A stretch of DNA of 64,000 nucleotides from Cytophaga hutchinsonii ATCC 33406 (GTDB lineage Bacteria > Bacteroidota > Bacteroidia > Cytophagales > Cytophagaceae), in NCBI RefSeq assembly GCF_000014145.1, contig NC_008255.1:435501-499500 (forward strand). The letters are read 5' to 3'. Position numbers and translations under genes: made by a program. Below are positions 45,595 through 54,548 of the stretch, in pieces. Below the pieces are notes generated by a model, which was given only the letters and a program-made list of their open reading frames with translations, was not told where the DNA came from and searched no databases. Each line of letters starts with the position of its first letter. Within the stretch, counting starts at the first letter, position 1.

Positions 45595-46290
45595 ATGGAA
45601 AAGAAATTAACTGTTAATGTATCTGATACGGAGCGTATTGCTTCGGTATTAGCCGGATCTTATTTTATGTACCGTTCTTTGAAACGTCAGCCTAAAAACT
45701 ATGCAGCAATCGCATCTGCAGGCCTTTTATTATTCAGAGGTGTAACAGGTCATTGTCCGGGTTATTCGGCTGCAGGGAAGAAGACGTTGCCCGCTCCGGT
45801 TCACAATATAGATATCGAAACATCGGTTATCGTTAACCGTCCGGTGGATACCGTTTATTCTTTCTGGAGGAGATTGGAAAATCTACCCTTGTTTATGACA
45901 CATTTAAAAAGTGTAAAGCAGAAAGATCATAATAAATCGGATTGGGAAGCTTATTTGCCCGGCGGCATCGGAAGTATTCACTGGGAAGCGAAAATTGTAA
46001 AAGATAAACCAGGCAAAGTAATCGCGTGGAGCTCACTTGAAAATTCTACCATACATAATGCAGGCAAAGTTATGTTTGAAGATATTGGTGAATTAGGTAC
46101 CGTTATAAATGTTGTAATCAGTTATCAGGCACCACTGGGTGTTGCAGGTGAAAAAGTATTGGCATTACTTACGCCTACGTTTGAAAAAATGATCCGAAAA
46201 GATATTGTTAATTTCAAACAGTATATTGAAACAGGCAAATTGCCAACAGATAAAGAATATGCAGAAAACGGCAAATCACAATTTGAATAA
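45595..46290 (+). CDS. SRPBCC (cyclase/dehydrase-type) protein with DUF2892-like N-terminus
   Basis: 231 residues. An N-terminal pair of hydrophobic helices (ASVLAGSYFMYRSL; AAIASAGLLLFRGVTGHCPGY) matches the DUF2892/YgaP-like membrane segment. It is followed by an SRPBCC domain (VIVNRPVDTVYSFWRRLENLPLFMTHLKSV; EDIGELGTVINVVISY). Similar combined proteins are common in stress-related clusters of Bacteroidetes. The likely job is binding a hydrophobic ligand at the membrane. The stop codon is the first base of a terminator hairpin. Confidence 0.85.
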   Translation: MEKKLTVNVSDTERIASVLAGSYFMYRSLKRQPKNYAAIASAGLLLFRGVTGHCPGYSAAGKKTLPAPVHNIDIETSVIVNRPVDTVYSFWRRLENLPLFMTHLKSVKQKDHNKSDWEAYLPGGIGSIHWEAKIVKDKPGKVIAWSSLENSTIHNAGKVMFEDIGELGTVINVVISYQAPLGVAGEKVLALLTPTFEKMIRKDIVNFKQYIETGKLPTDKEYAENGKSQFE

Positions 46291-46345
46291 AATGCTGTGT
46301 GTTGCCTGCGGATAATTATCGAAGGCAACACACAGCATTTTTAAA
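46290..46345 (+). terminator. Rho-independent terminator
   Basis: AAATGCTGTGTGTTGCCT (46290-46307) pairs perfectly with 46323-46340, then a T-rich tail. It lies directly after the SRPBCC gene. Confidence 0.85.
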
Positions 46346-46360
46346 TTTAATTCATCAGCT

Positions 46361-46900
46361 ATGAAAAAGAGAACCATTATAGTGTCTGCATTGGCAGCCT
46401 CTGCCTTAGTATTACTTTTTTCTTCCTTAACATTTAAAAAGAAAAATGTTGATGTTGTTAAGCCCTTTGATCAGAGAAAATACCTGGGTAAATGGTATGA
46501 GATTGCGCGCCTGGATTATTCCTGGGAAAAGAATCTGAATAACGTAACCGCTACATATTCGTTGCGTGAAGACGGAAAAATAAAAGTAGATAACAAAGGC
46601 TATAATGTAAAAAAAGAAAAATGGGAGGAGAGTGTCGGCAAAGCTGCTCCCGTTGCAGACCCGGCAGAAGGCAGGCTAAAAGTTTCGTTTTTCGGTCCGT
46701 TTTATGCTGGTTATAATGTTGTAGCCATTGATGATGCGTATACGTATGCGCTTGTTGCAGGTGAAAATACCAAATACCTGTGGATTCTTTCCCGGAAAAA
46801 AACAATTCCGGAAAATGTAAAAGAAGCATACCTGAAAAAAGCACAATCACTGGGGTATGACACAGCAGCACTTATTTGGGTAACGCATAACAAGGATTAA
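46361..46900 (+). CDS. Bacterial lipocalin
   Basis: 179 residues. An N-terminal hydrophobic signal-like segment (about 5-24) precedes PFDQRKYLGKWYEIARLDYSWEKN, the lipocalin GxWYEIAR motif. YSLREDGKIKVDNKGYN and the closing LWILSRKKTIPENVKE complete the family pattern (Blc-like). It probably binds lipids or other hydrophobic molecules in the periplasm. Unlike Blc, it lacks a clear lipobox. It stands between an SRPBCC gene and an MscS gene on the same strand. Confidence 0.92.
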   Translation: MKKRTIIVSALAASALVLLFSSLTFKKKNVDVVKPFDQRKYLGKWYEIARLDYSWEKNLNNVTATYSLREDGKIKVDNKGYNVKKEKWEESVGKAAPVADPAEGRLKVSFFGPFYAGYNVVAIDDAYTYALVAGENTKYLWILSRKKTIPENVKEAYLKKAQSLGYDTAALIWVTHNKD

Positions 46901-46939
46901 AAGATTAATAATTAATGCGCATAAGGATACGCAGCTTCT

Positions 46940-48055
46940 ATGGAAAAATTTATCTTTTATTGGTCAGGTGAGCTTTTTGGAAAATTTCAAAGCGTATTCA
47001 TTTTAATTACATTCGCATTAGTCGGGTATGTAATGGGTGTGGTTTTTTATAAAGCCATTGAATATGTATTGATTCGCCTTTCCGGAACAAACTATAAAGC
47101 TATCAGTCGGAATTTTAAATTTTCACTGCGTTTTTTCACAACAGTTTTATTGTTAAACATTGGTCTGGCATTTACCAATTTTCATGATAAAACAGAACGT
47201 ACCGTTGGTAAAATTCTGTTTATCCTGATTGTTATTTCGCTTGCATATATTCTGATTCGGATTCTTCAGTTTATTAAAGATATTCTGTATTTAAAATTTG
47301 ATGTTAACATTACCGGTAATATCAATGAACGCAGAGCGCGCACTCAGGTTGATTTTTTACAGAAGCTTGGTACCGCATTTGTGATTTTCATTTCCATCGC
47401 AATTGTACTGATGAGTTTTGAACGAGTTCGTGAATTGGGTACAAGCCTGCTGGCTTCTGCCGGCATTGCAGGTATCATTATAGGTTTTGCAGCACAAAAG
47501 TCATTAGGGAATCTGTTGGCAGGTTTTCAGATTGCGTTTACGCAGCCGATGCGGTATGATGATGTAGTGATTGTACAAGGTCAATATGGGCGTGTGGAAG
47601 AGATTACGCTCACATATGTAGTTGTTAAACTATGGGACGAAAGAAGATTGATATTACCTATATCGTACTTTATTGATAATGCATTTGAAAACTGGACGCG
47701 TACTTCTTCAGAAATGTTAGGAGCGGTTGTACTGTATACAGATTTTGCAATGCCGCTGGAGCCTATGCGCGAAGAATTAAAAAGATTGCTGGATAATGAA
47801 GGTAAAATTCTCTGGAATGGTAAAGTTGCCGTTGTGCAGCTTACAGATTTGAATGAACAATCTATGCAGGTTCGGATTTTAGTAAGTGCATTTAATTCCG
47901 GATTGCTATTTGATCTGCGCTGTCTGATACGCGAAAAAATGATGCAGTTTATTATACAAAATTATCCGCACTGTTTACCTGTCAGACGGATTCTTTCCGA
48001 CCCTATTACAAACCCGTCGTCAGGTATTGTATCCGTTGGAAATCAGGGAGTATAA
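46940..48055 (+). CDS. MscS-family mechanosensitive channel
   Basis: 371 residues. Four or five hydrophobic segments lead to the conserved pore helix and beta domain, with GIIIGFAAQKSLGNLLAGFQIAFTQPMRYDDVVIV, the MscS signature, and then the KLWDERRLILPISYFIDNAFENWTR segment. It opens under membrane tension to release solutes. It is a mid-size MscS homolog, and its neighbours suggest a general envelope-stress group. Confidence 0.93.
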   Translation: MEKFIFYWSGELFGKFQSVFILITFALVGYVMGVVFYKAIEYVLIRLSGTNYKAISRNFKFSLRFFTTVLLLNIGLAFTNFHDKTERTVGKILFILIVISLAYILIRILQFIKDILYLKFDVNITGNINERRARTQVDFLQKLGTAFVIFISIAIVLMSFERVRELGTSLLASAGIAGIIIGFAAQKSLGNLLAGFQIAFTQPMRYDDVVIVQGQYGRVEEITLTYVVVKLWDERRLILPISYFIDNAFENWTRTSSEMLGAVVLYTDFAMPLEPMREELKRLLDNEGKILWNGKVAVVQLTDLNEQSMQVRILVSAFNSGLLFDLRCLIREKMMQFIIQNYPHCLPVRRILSDPITNPSSGIVSVGNQGV

Positions 48056-48161
48056 GTAACTGTAAGCGACAGGTTGTGGTATAAGATTGAACTCATAATA
48101 CAGTATTTTACCCGGTGTTTTTATTTGAATCAAAAGCATATTTAGGTAAATTGGCTTGTAT

Positions 48162-51100
48162 ATGCGTTTGATTCAAAAAAACTTGCTGTTTGTTATTCTC
48201 ATCAGTTGTCTGATGAACAGTAATACGGTAAAGGCACAGCAGCTTACATTATTTAATATTGATACAACGAAATATCCGGTAGTAAAGGCGGATTTTTTTG
48301 CGCTGGATAAACTTGAAAACCAGATAACCACACTGACGCGGGAATCGGTTTCCATTCATGAAAATGGAATTGAACAACAGGTTGTGAAGGTGGTTAATCC
48401 GGCAGCCGTTAAACCAAAATCAATTTCGCTTGTACTCACCATTGATATTTCAGAATCCATGCAAAAGCAATATATGCCGCTGGCTAAAAATGCAGCAGCA
48501 GCTATTGTAAATAAGTTGCCATTGGATATTTCAGAATGTGCGGTAACAAGCTTTAATGATGTAAGTTTTATCAATACCGATTTTACACGGGACCGGTTTA
48601 AGCTGCTGCAATCCATACAGACATTAGTTCCTGCCGGCGGTACGGACTACAACAAAGGATTTATTAAGTCGAATGCCGGGGGATTGGATATATTGAAAAA
48701 AGGACTACATGAAAAGGTTCTCATTTTTTTAACCGATGGGTATGGGGATGTAAACCCGACAGAAATTATTCAACAGGCAAAAAGTATAGGCGCCAAAGTA
48801 TATGTGATTACCTTAGGCATGAGCGCTCCCGAAGAACTAAAGCGCATTGTAACAGCAACCAACGGCAGTTATTATGAAAACGTTATTTCTGAACAGGAAA
48901 TCAATGCTGTTTATATGAGTATATTGTACCGGAGCCAGGGGCTTACTCCATCTTCTGTAGAATGGATCAGCACTGCAGGTTGCGGATATTCAAAAGATGT
49001 TGCGTTCAGTGAAAAAAGGAATACATTAAAGCAAGCACCCGCTCAGTACAATGCTCCCGTCAGGCATACCGTGCGTTTGCGCGCAGATGTAAATACAATC
49101 ACCTTCAATACGGAAACCAAAGAAATACCGGTTGCTTTAAAAGCGGTTAATGGAGATTTTTCTGTTACAGCGTTCAATTCATCTCATCCTTTTTTTTCAT
49201 TAGCTGCACCTGCATTTCCCCGTACAATAAAAAAAGATGAAACTGTAAATGTTATTGTAACGAATACAGGATCTATAACAGAATTTGTTTCAGGAAGAAT
49301 TGAATTGACTTCTGCGGGCTGCCAATCAACGTATATTTATTTTCAGTGTCAGCCGCCTTCCAGCCAGCCTGTATTAAATCTGGTTGCGCCAAATGGGAAA
49401 GAAACATTTTACGTCGGCCAGGATACGCTGATCCGGTGGAGTGTGCAGCATACAACAGCTCCTGTAAAAATTTCTTTCAGCAGCAACGCAGGAAAAAAAT
49501 GGATGATAATAGCCGACAGCATTACAACGGGGCAGTTCAACTGGAAAATTCCGAATACGCCTGGTACCGATAATTTAATAAAAGTAGAAGCCGCAGCAGC
49601 AAAAAATAACGTAAAGCCCGTTTCAAAAGTGGTGTACGATGGCTTTACGGATATGATGAATGCATATAATCTGAGCCCGGATGGTTCAAGGTACATATCG
49701 CAGACCGGAACAGAATTGCTGCTGCATGATACCTATACCAATGCCATTATAAATAAAACAAAAAATACGATCAAAAAAGGATACTTTATTTTTTCACCGG
49801 ATGGAAAGTATCTGTTTATGTATGATGAAAACCAGCCAATACGCGTATACGATGGACATACGTTTGAATTTATAGAAGAGTGGGGGATATTTAAAAATAC
49901 CTTAAGCAATTATATTGAGCCCTATATGAGTAACGATCTCAGCCAGTATGTGGCAAGAGATACAGATGGCAGCCTGGGCATTTTCAATTTTAAGACTGGG
50001 GTTAAAATGAAGTCCGTTGATTTTGTTAAAGGAAAAGAAATAACAGACTTTACTTCCAGCTATATTGTTTCTCTGGAAGAAGGCGATCATAAGGTTTGGG
50101 TATGGGATCATAAAAAAGGAATACGCGTGCTGGAAATCGCTGCTCCGCTGGAACGTATTGTTAATGCTGAATTTAATGCAGATGAAAATGTGCTGATTAT
50201 TCATACCTGGGGGAACGATGGAAAAAATCAGAACTTTACCGCATACGATTTAACCGGCAAACAACTATACACCTATAAAAATACCGATAAAGCATTCATG
50301 TCATTGGATACCTATCAGAACTATGCATTATGTTCTGTAGCAGATAAACCGGCATTGATTGAAATGAATACGGGTAAAATCGTATTAAGCTATATGTTAT
50401 CTGAGCCGGTTAAATTTGGCTGGTTTGTGCCTTTCAGTAACGGAAAATATATTTTATTGACAGGCACATCTTCCAGTAATGTATATATGCTGACGTCTGG
50501 TATCGATGGCTCGAAAGATGCACCTGCACAGGATCAATCGGATGCTGTATTTACCATTCTTTCAATAAAACCTCTTGCAACTAACATAGTGTTTCCGGCT
50601 GTTTATAACGGCAATAAAAAAGATACAGTTGTTGCAGCCTGTATTAAGAATAATACTGCTGTAGATATAACGGTTAAGAAAATCTCTATTGAAGGAACAA
50701 ACGCAGCATCGTTTAAGCTGCTGAATCCAATCACCGGATTTACGATACATCCAAAATCCAGTCAGGATATTGAAATCCGTTTTGCGCCTGTTACTGCAGG
50801 CATGCACCAGGCAATATTAACCGTTATTACATTGTATGATACTGTTCGTGTTCAAATATCCGGAACAGGAATTATAAAACCATATAAGCTGCAGCTGGCT
50901 GAACTCAATATGGGTACAGTAGAAGTAGGTAAATCAAAAGATACGACATTCACCCGCCTCCTTACCAATACCAGTGCAGGCACGCTATATATCACGTCTA
51001 TGCGGTTGGCAGGGCCGGATAAAACACAATTCAAAATTGTATCTTCAACCACTGCAACACTTGCATCTGGTGCATCGGCAGAGATCAAACTGAATTTTTC

Positions 51101-52097
51101 ACCTACTCAACGAGGAAGAACATCCACACAGCTTACTATTGATATTAAAGATGCCGTGAATACACTTACAGTACCTGTGTACGCAGAAGCCTATCTTCCG
51201 CGTAAATATACGGTTCAGCTTAATTATATAGATGCTTCGACAAACACGGCTACAGCAGCAGCAGTGACCTGTATTGATCGGCAATCTAAAAAAAGCATGG
51301 AGTCTGCTGTAATCAATGCTGGTAAAAGTTCAACAACGGCTGTATATGCTGACCGCATATATGTTTTTACGGTCACAAAAGCAGGATATAAAACCGTTGT
51401 TGACAGCGTGAATTTATTAAAGACAATTACAGATAATATACTAACAAAAGAAATTATATTAATTCCGGATGGCCCGTCAACACCTGTTACACGGGTGCTT
51501 TCCGGACATGTTTTTATTAAAGGTACGCAGTCGCCGCTTTGGTCGCATATTTCTTTTTACAGTTCAGTAAATAAAACACTGATTAAAAAAATTGAAAGTG
51601 AACCCGATGGTACGTATAACATTACATTACCGATTGGTACGTATGCTGTACAGGTAGAAAAAGAAGGATATGTAAATGAGAACACGACACTGGAAATCAG
51701 TAATGGAACGAACGATCAGGTTAAAAATTTTGAATTAACACCAATCAAAGTTGGGGAAACAATTCGCCTGCCGCATGTGTATTTTGCACGGGGAGGTACA
51801 ACGCTGCTGGAAAGCAGCTATGAATCGCTTGATCAGCTGTATACCTTATTAACAGATAATCCTACGATGCGCATAGAGTTATTGGGTTATACCGACAACC
51901 AGGGCGATGCAAAGCTGAATGTACTTTTGTCTGAACAGCGTGTAGCGGCTATCAAAGATTATCTGGTAGGGAAGGGCATCGCAGAAACACGAATTGGCGG
52001 TAAAGGATACGGCGGTGCAAACCCGATTGCCAGCAACGCTACAGAAGAGACGCGGCAGTTAAACCGGCGGGTTGAATTTAAAATTGTAAGTAAGTAG
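48162..52097 (+). CDS. Large exported vWA / propeller-like / ASH / OmpA protein
   Basis: 1311 residues from the ATG at 48162 (a TTG two codons earlier also opens the frame). Order: signal peptide (about 1-26); vWA domain with MIDAS DISES (Asp95, Ser97, Ser99) and a later FLTDGYGD; an Ig-like region; propeller-like repeats with SPDGSRYIS and FSPDGKYLFMYD (about 490-790); two choice-of-anchor D/ASH-type repeats (FPAVYNGNKKDTVVAACIKN; LNMGTVEVGKSKDTTFTRLL); a carboxypeptidase-like beta domain; and a C-terminal OmpA domain (VYFARGGTTLLESS; RIELLGYTDNQGDAKLN; RQLNRRVEFKI) that binds peptidoglycan. It probably displays the vWA part from the outer membrane or periplasm. Confidence 0.9.
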   Translation: MRLIQKNLLFVILISCLMNSNTVKAQQLTLFNIDTTKYPVVKADFFALDKLENQITTLTRESVSIHENGIEQQVVKVVNPAAVKPKSISLVLTIDISESMQKQYMPLAKNAAAAIVNKLPLDISECAVTSFNDVSFINTDFTRDRFKLLQSIQTLVPAGGTDYNKGFIKSNAGGLDILKKGLHEKVLIFLTDGYGDVNPTEIIQQAKSIGAKVYVITLGMSAPEELKRIVTATNGSYYENVISEQEINAVYMSILYRSQGLTPSSVEWISTAGCGYSKDVAFSEKRNTLKQAPAQYNAPVRHTVRLRADVNTITFNTETKEIPVALKAVNGDFSVTAFNSSHPFFSLAAPAFPRTIKKDETVNVIVTNTGSITEFVSGRIELTSAGCQSTYIYFQCQPPSSQPVLNLVAPNGKETFYVGQDTLIRWSVQHTTAPVKISFSSNAGKKWMIIADSITTGQFNWKIPNTPGTDNLIKVEAAAAKNNVKPVSKVVYDGFTDMMNAYNLSPDGSRYISQTGTELLLHDTYTNAIINKTKNTIKKGYFIFSPDGKYLFMYDENQPIRVYDGHTFEFIEEWGIFKNTLSNYIEPYMSNDLSQYVARDTDGSLGIFNFKTGVKMKSVDFVKGKEITDFTSSYIVSLEEGDHKVWVWDHKKGIRVLEIAAPLERIVNAEFNADENVLIIHTWGNDGKNQNFTAYDLTGKQLYTYKNTDKAFMSLDTYQNYALCSVADKPALIEMNTGKIVLSYMLSEPVKFGWFVPFSNGKYILLTGTSSSNVYMLTSGIDGSKDAPAQDQSDAVFTILSIKPLATNIVFPAVYNGNKKDTVVAACIKNNTAVDITVKKISIEGTNAASFKLLNPITGFTIHPKSSQDIEIRFAPVTAGMHQAILTVITLYDTVRVQISGTGIIKPYKLQLAELNMGTVEVGKSKDTTFTRLLTNTSAGTLYITSMRLAGPDKTQFKIVSSTTATLASGASAEIKLNFSPTQRGRTSTQLTIDIKDAVNTLTVPVYAEAYLPRKYTVQLNYIDASTNTATAAAVTCIDRQSKKSMESAVINAGKSSTTAVYADRIYVFTVTKAGYKTVVDSVNLLKTITDNILTKEIILIPDGPSTPVTRVLSGHVFIKGTQSPLWSHISFYSSVNKTLIKKIESEPDGTYNITLPIGTYAVQVEKEGYVNENTTLEISNGTNDQVKNFELTPIKVGETIRLPHVYFARGGTTLLESSYESLDQLYTLLTDNPTMRIELLGYTDNQGDAKLNVLLSEQRVAAIKDYLVGKGIAETRIGGKGYGGANPIASNATEETRQLNRRVEFKIVSK

Positions 52098-52119
52098 GAA
52101 CGGTGCCGACTGCAGGCTG

Positions 52120-52614
52120 TTATTGAGCAGAAGTAATGTATTGTTCAAGATTATCAATACAGATCGGAGGATAGTAATCTCTGCTTTCAGAATATTTATG
52201 TACCACTTCAATTGCTTTTACACATTCAACATTCGGGCGTGCATTTGTGGCAAGTATTTCATATTCCTCCAATGTATTGAAGGTGTCATTTACAAAACTG
52301 AAATGCGGGTGAGCTGTTTTTGAATCCATTGCATAATGGTGCAGATCAATTTTTATTGGATTGCTTTTTATTGCATACTTATATCCATAGCGGTGAATCT
52401 TATCTTCAGCACCGCATTTATCCAGATGAGAATAACTGAGGTAATCCATTGTATATTCAATAAAATCATAGGTCTTACTGATTGCAGTAATGATTCTGGA
52501 ATTACATTTATGAATATTTTCGTTTTCAGTAAACAGTAACAGTCTTAAATATATAATCCTGCCATCATCTTTTGTTTTAAAATTGTAGCTAACGCAATAA
52601 TAAGATTTTAACAT
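52120..52614 (-). CDS. Unknown soluble protein
   Basis: 164 residues, no signal peptide or membrane segment. Several Tyr/His/Cys-rich patches (YSHLDKCGAEDKIHRYGYKY; HHYAMDSKTAHPHF) are seen. The composition looks like a real protein, but I recognise no family. It converges with the large OmpA-type gene, 22 bp apart. Confidence 0.6.
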   Translation of the reverse strand: MLKSYYCVSYNFKTKDDGRIIYLRLLLFTENENIHKCNSRIITAISKTYDFIEYTMDYLSYSHLDKCGAEDKIHRYGYKYAIKSNPIKIDLHHYAMDSKTAHPHFSFVNDTFNTLEEYEILATNARPNVECVKAIEVVHKYSESRDYYPPICIDNLEQYITSAQ

Positions 52615-52908
52615 GGGTGTAAGGATGTGTGTTATTCCACTATCTGTTAATCAATCCGGATGTTAGATTGTTTTGATATCTATTGCATTGGCGCAAGGTT
52701 AATAGATACTGTCACGTTTTAAGGAAAACATGTGTTCTAACATAAATCAAATATACGAAATAATCACATATTTAAGTTGACGTGAATCTGTTGTATAAAA
52801 AAGTTTTATTTTATATAAATATTTAATATTTAGTCATTTATGTTTTATTGTATGCTTATTTCTATGAAATTTTGGATCGTTTTTAGAAAAATAGATCCAT
52901 ACTAAGTA
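52615..52908. other. AT-rich intergenic region with one palindrome
   Basis: About 294 bp, AT-rich, with no gene. The only structure is the GGATC-type palindrome noted at 52874-52898. A promoter for the 52614 gene should lie here. Confidence 0.4.
52874..52898 (-). terminator. Weak terminator-like hairpin
   Basis: GGATC-G-TTTTT at the left pairs with AAAAA-TA-GATCC at the right, close to the stop of the 52909-53724 gene. The T-tail is poor, so confidence is low. Confidence 0.35.
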
Positions 52909-53724
52909 CTAAAAATAAGCGCCTAAACCAATAGCAGCAAAATGATATTTCGGCGTTGCAATTTTCAAACGCTGGTAGCCAATTGAGATAAAAAAAATAT
53001 TTTGATGGTATTTACCTTGTACCTCAAACGTATTAACGGGCAGCCCGTTGATGCCACTCCATTTTATCGAACTGTATAAACTGATTGGCTTTGCAATAAA
53101 AATCTCTGTATTAAATCCAAACGCAAGACCGCCTTTCTTTACATTGTTTGCCACATAGTTTGCGCCTATTGTAAAGCCGAGATTGAATCGTTCTAACCGA
53201 ATACGATCGTAGCAAAAATCAAGGTTGTATAGCAACAGGTTGTCGTGTTTTTTAAGCGACGTATTGTATTCAAACAATTGAAACATTTCGGATTGAAAAT
53301 AAAAATAATGAAACGGGCGAAGTTTTGCTTTCAGGTGATTTCCATATAAATTTTGATTGCTGTACATAAAATGATCTTCAATATCAAATCGTATGTTGCG
53401 GTGTATATCGGAGCGTGATTTTGCATAATTACCATTCAATGGTGCGCAGTATGGATATTTACTTAAGCGGTTATGTAAGTGCCCTTCATTTTCATAATTT
53501 CCTATCATACCATAAATAGTATACACAATAAAACTTCCCAGAATAGTACCTGTTAAGCGTTCGCCGGAATTATGGTTCGGAGATTTACGTATATCCTGCT
53601 GCGGTACATTTTCTTCTTTTCCTTTCTTTAGTTCTTGTTTGGAAGTATTTAAATCTCCTTGAGCAATGCTGTTATGCATGCTGATAAAAATAAACAAGAT
53701 GGATAGAATGTTGCGAAAGAACAT
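52909..53724 (-). CDS. Unknown exported protein, probably outer-membrane associated
   Basis: 271 residues. The signal peptide (about 1-21) ends at a SIAQG site. The mature part starts with a hydrophilic Lys/Gln/Asp linker, then a small hydrophobic helix (TILGSFIVYTIYGMIGNY), then beta strands rich in Tyr/Phe/Asn, with the closing FAAIGLGAYF typical of outer-membrane beta-barrel ends. No named family. It may be a small barrel or a periplasmic partner. Confidence 0.65.
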   Translation of the reverse strand: MFFRNILSILFIFISMHNSIAQGDLNTSKQELKKGKEENVPQQDIRKSPNHNSGERLTGTILGSFIVYTIYGMIGNYENEGHLHNRLSKYPYCAPLNGNYAKSRSDIHRNIRFDIEDHFMYSNQNLYGNHLKAKLRPFHYFYFQSEMFQLFEYNTSLKKHDNLLLYNLDFCYDRIRLERFNLGFTIGANYVANNVKKGGLAFGFNTEIFIAKPISLYSSIKWSGINGLPVNTFEVQGKYHQNIFFISIGYQRLKIATPKYHFAAIGLGAYF

Positions 53725-53872
53725 AATTTGTTACTACAGAATGAAGAAATCAATGACAGGCTCAGTTAATAAAATGTTGTTTGTATTAGGGAGTATATGG
53801 TATATACAAGCATTGACGGCTTCTTTGAGAGCAGGCTTTTTACCTGATCATTTATATATAGTGTCTTTGCAA

Positions 53873-54319
53873 TTATTTTTTTCTGACAGATTGGTCTAAT
53901 GTGAATTTAACCGGTACAATCATTTTACAGCGTATGGGTAAGCCATCTTTCATGGCCGGCTGCCAACGTGGAGATTGGAGTAATACATCAATTACAGCCT
54001 GGTCACAGGAAGGACTCAACCCTTTTCCGTTAACCGTTTTAATTGCAGAAATCGAGCCATCTTTCTCTACTGTAAATTGTGTGTATGTTTTTCCTTCAAT
54101 TCCTTGCTTGCGGGCATCTTTGGGATATACTAAATGAGAAGAAATAAACTCTGCAAAAGCCTGGTCGCCGCCGGGGAATTTAGGGAGTGTATCTGGTGCA
54201 GAAGGAATATCTCTGTCTGCTGCGGCAACAGAGTCAGCCATTGTTTGGGCGGACGCGGTAAAGACGATTCCAAGTAAAAAAAAGAAAGAAAACAGTGCTC
54301 GCATAGGGATGTGTTTCAT
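53873..54319 (-). CDS. TonB C-terminal-domain protein
   Basis: 148 residues from the ATG at 54319; the longer frame from 54379 adds 20 unlikely residues. The signal segment (ALFSFFFLLGIVFTASAQ) ends in an AQ cleavage site. The C-terminal TonB-like domain has LPKFPGGDQAFAEFISSHLVYPKDARKQGIEGKTYTQFTV and CDQAVIDVLLQSPRWQPAMKDGLPIRCKMIVPVKF. It lacks the usual N-terminal membrane anchor and proline-rich arm, so it is a soluble or cleaved periplasmic protein, not a full energy transducer. Confidence 0.85.
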   Translation of the reverse strand: MKHIPMRALFSFFFLLGIVFTASAQTMADSVAAADRDIPSAPDTLPKFPGGDQAFAEFISSHLVYPKDARKQGIEGKTYTQFTVEKDGSISAIKTVNGKGLSPSCDQAVIDVLLQSPRWQPAMKDGLPIRCKMIVPVKFTLDQSVRKK

Positions 54320-54548
54320 AAAAAGATACCTGACATGTGTAAGCAAATGATGTATATAAATGTTCGAAATGATCTTCAATAAAACAAATAAATAGCTATT
54401 CTTGTGTTTTTCTAACGGTATATTTGGAGCAGATCATAGCAGCCTGTATATAAAAGATATTGGCAAGTCAGTTTTACATATAATTCTTTAGTAAGATTAT
54501 ACAAATGGAATTATATATCGTACTTTTAAATATATAAAAATACTCATT

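Noticed and set aside
53666-53899. 77-residue plus-strand frame between the exported protein and the TonB-like gene
   Set aside because: It overlaps both minus-strand genes and has no recognisable features; probably a chance frame.
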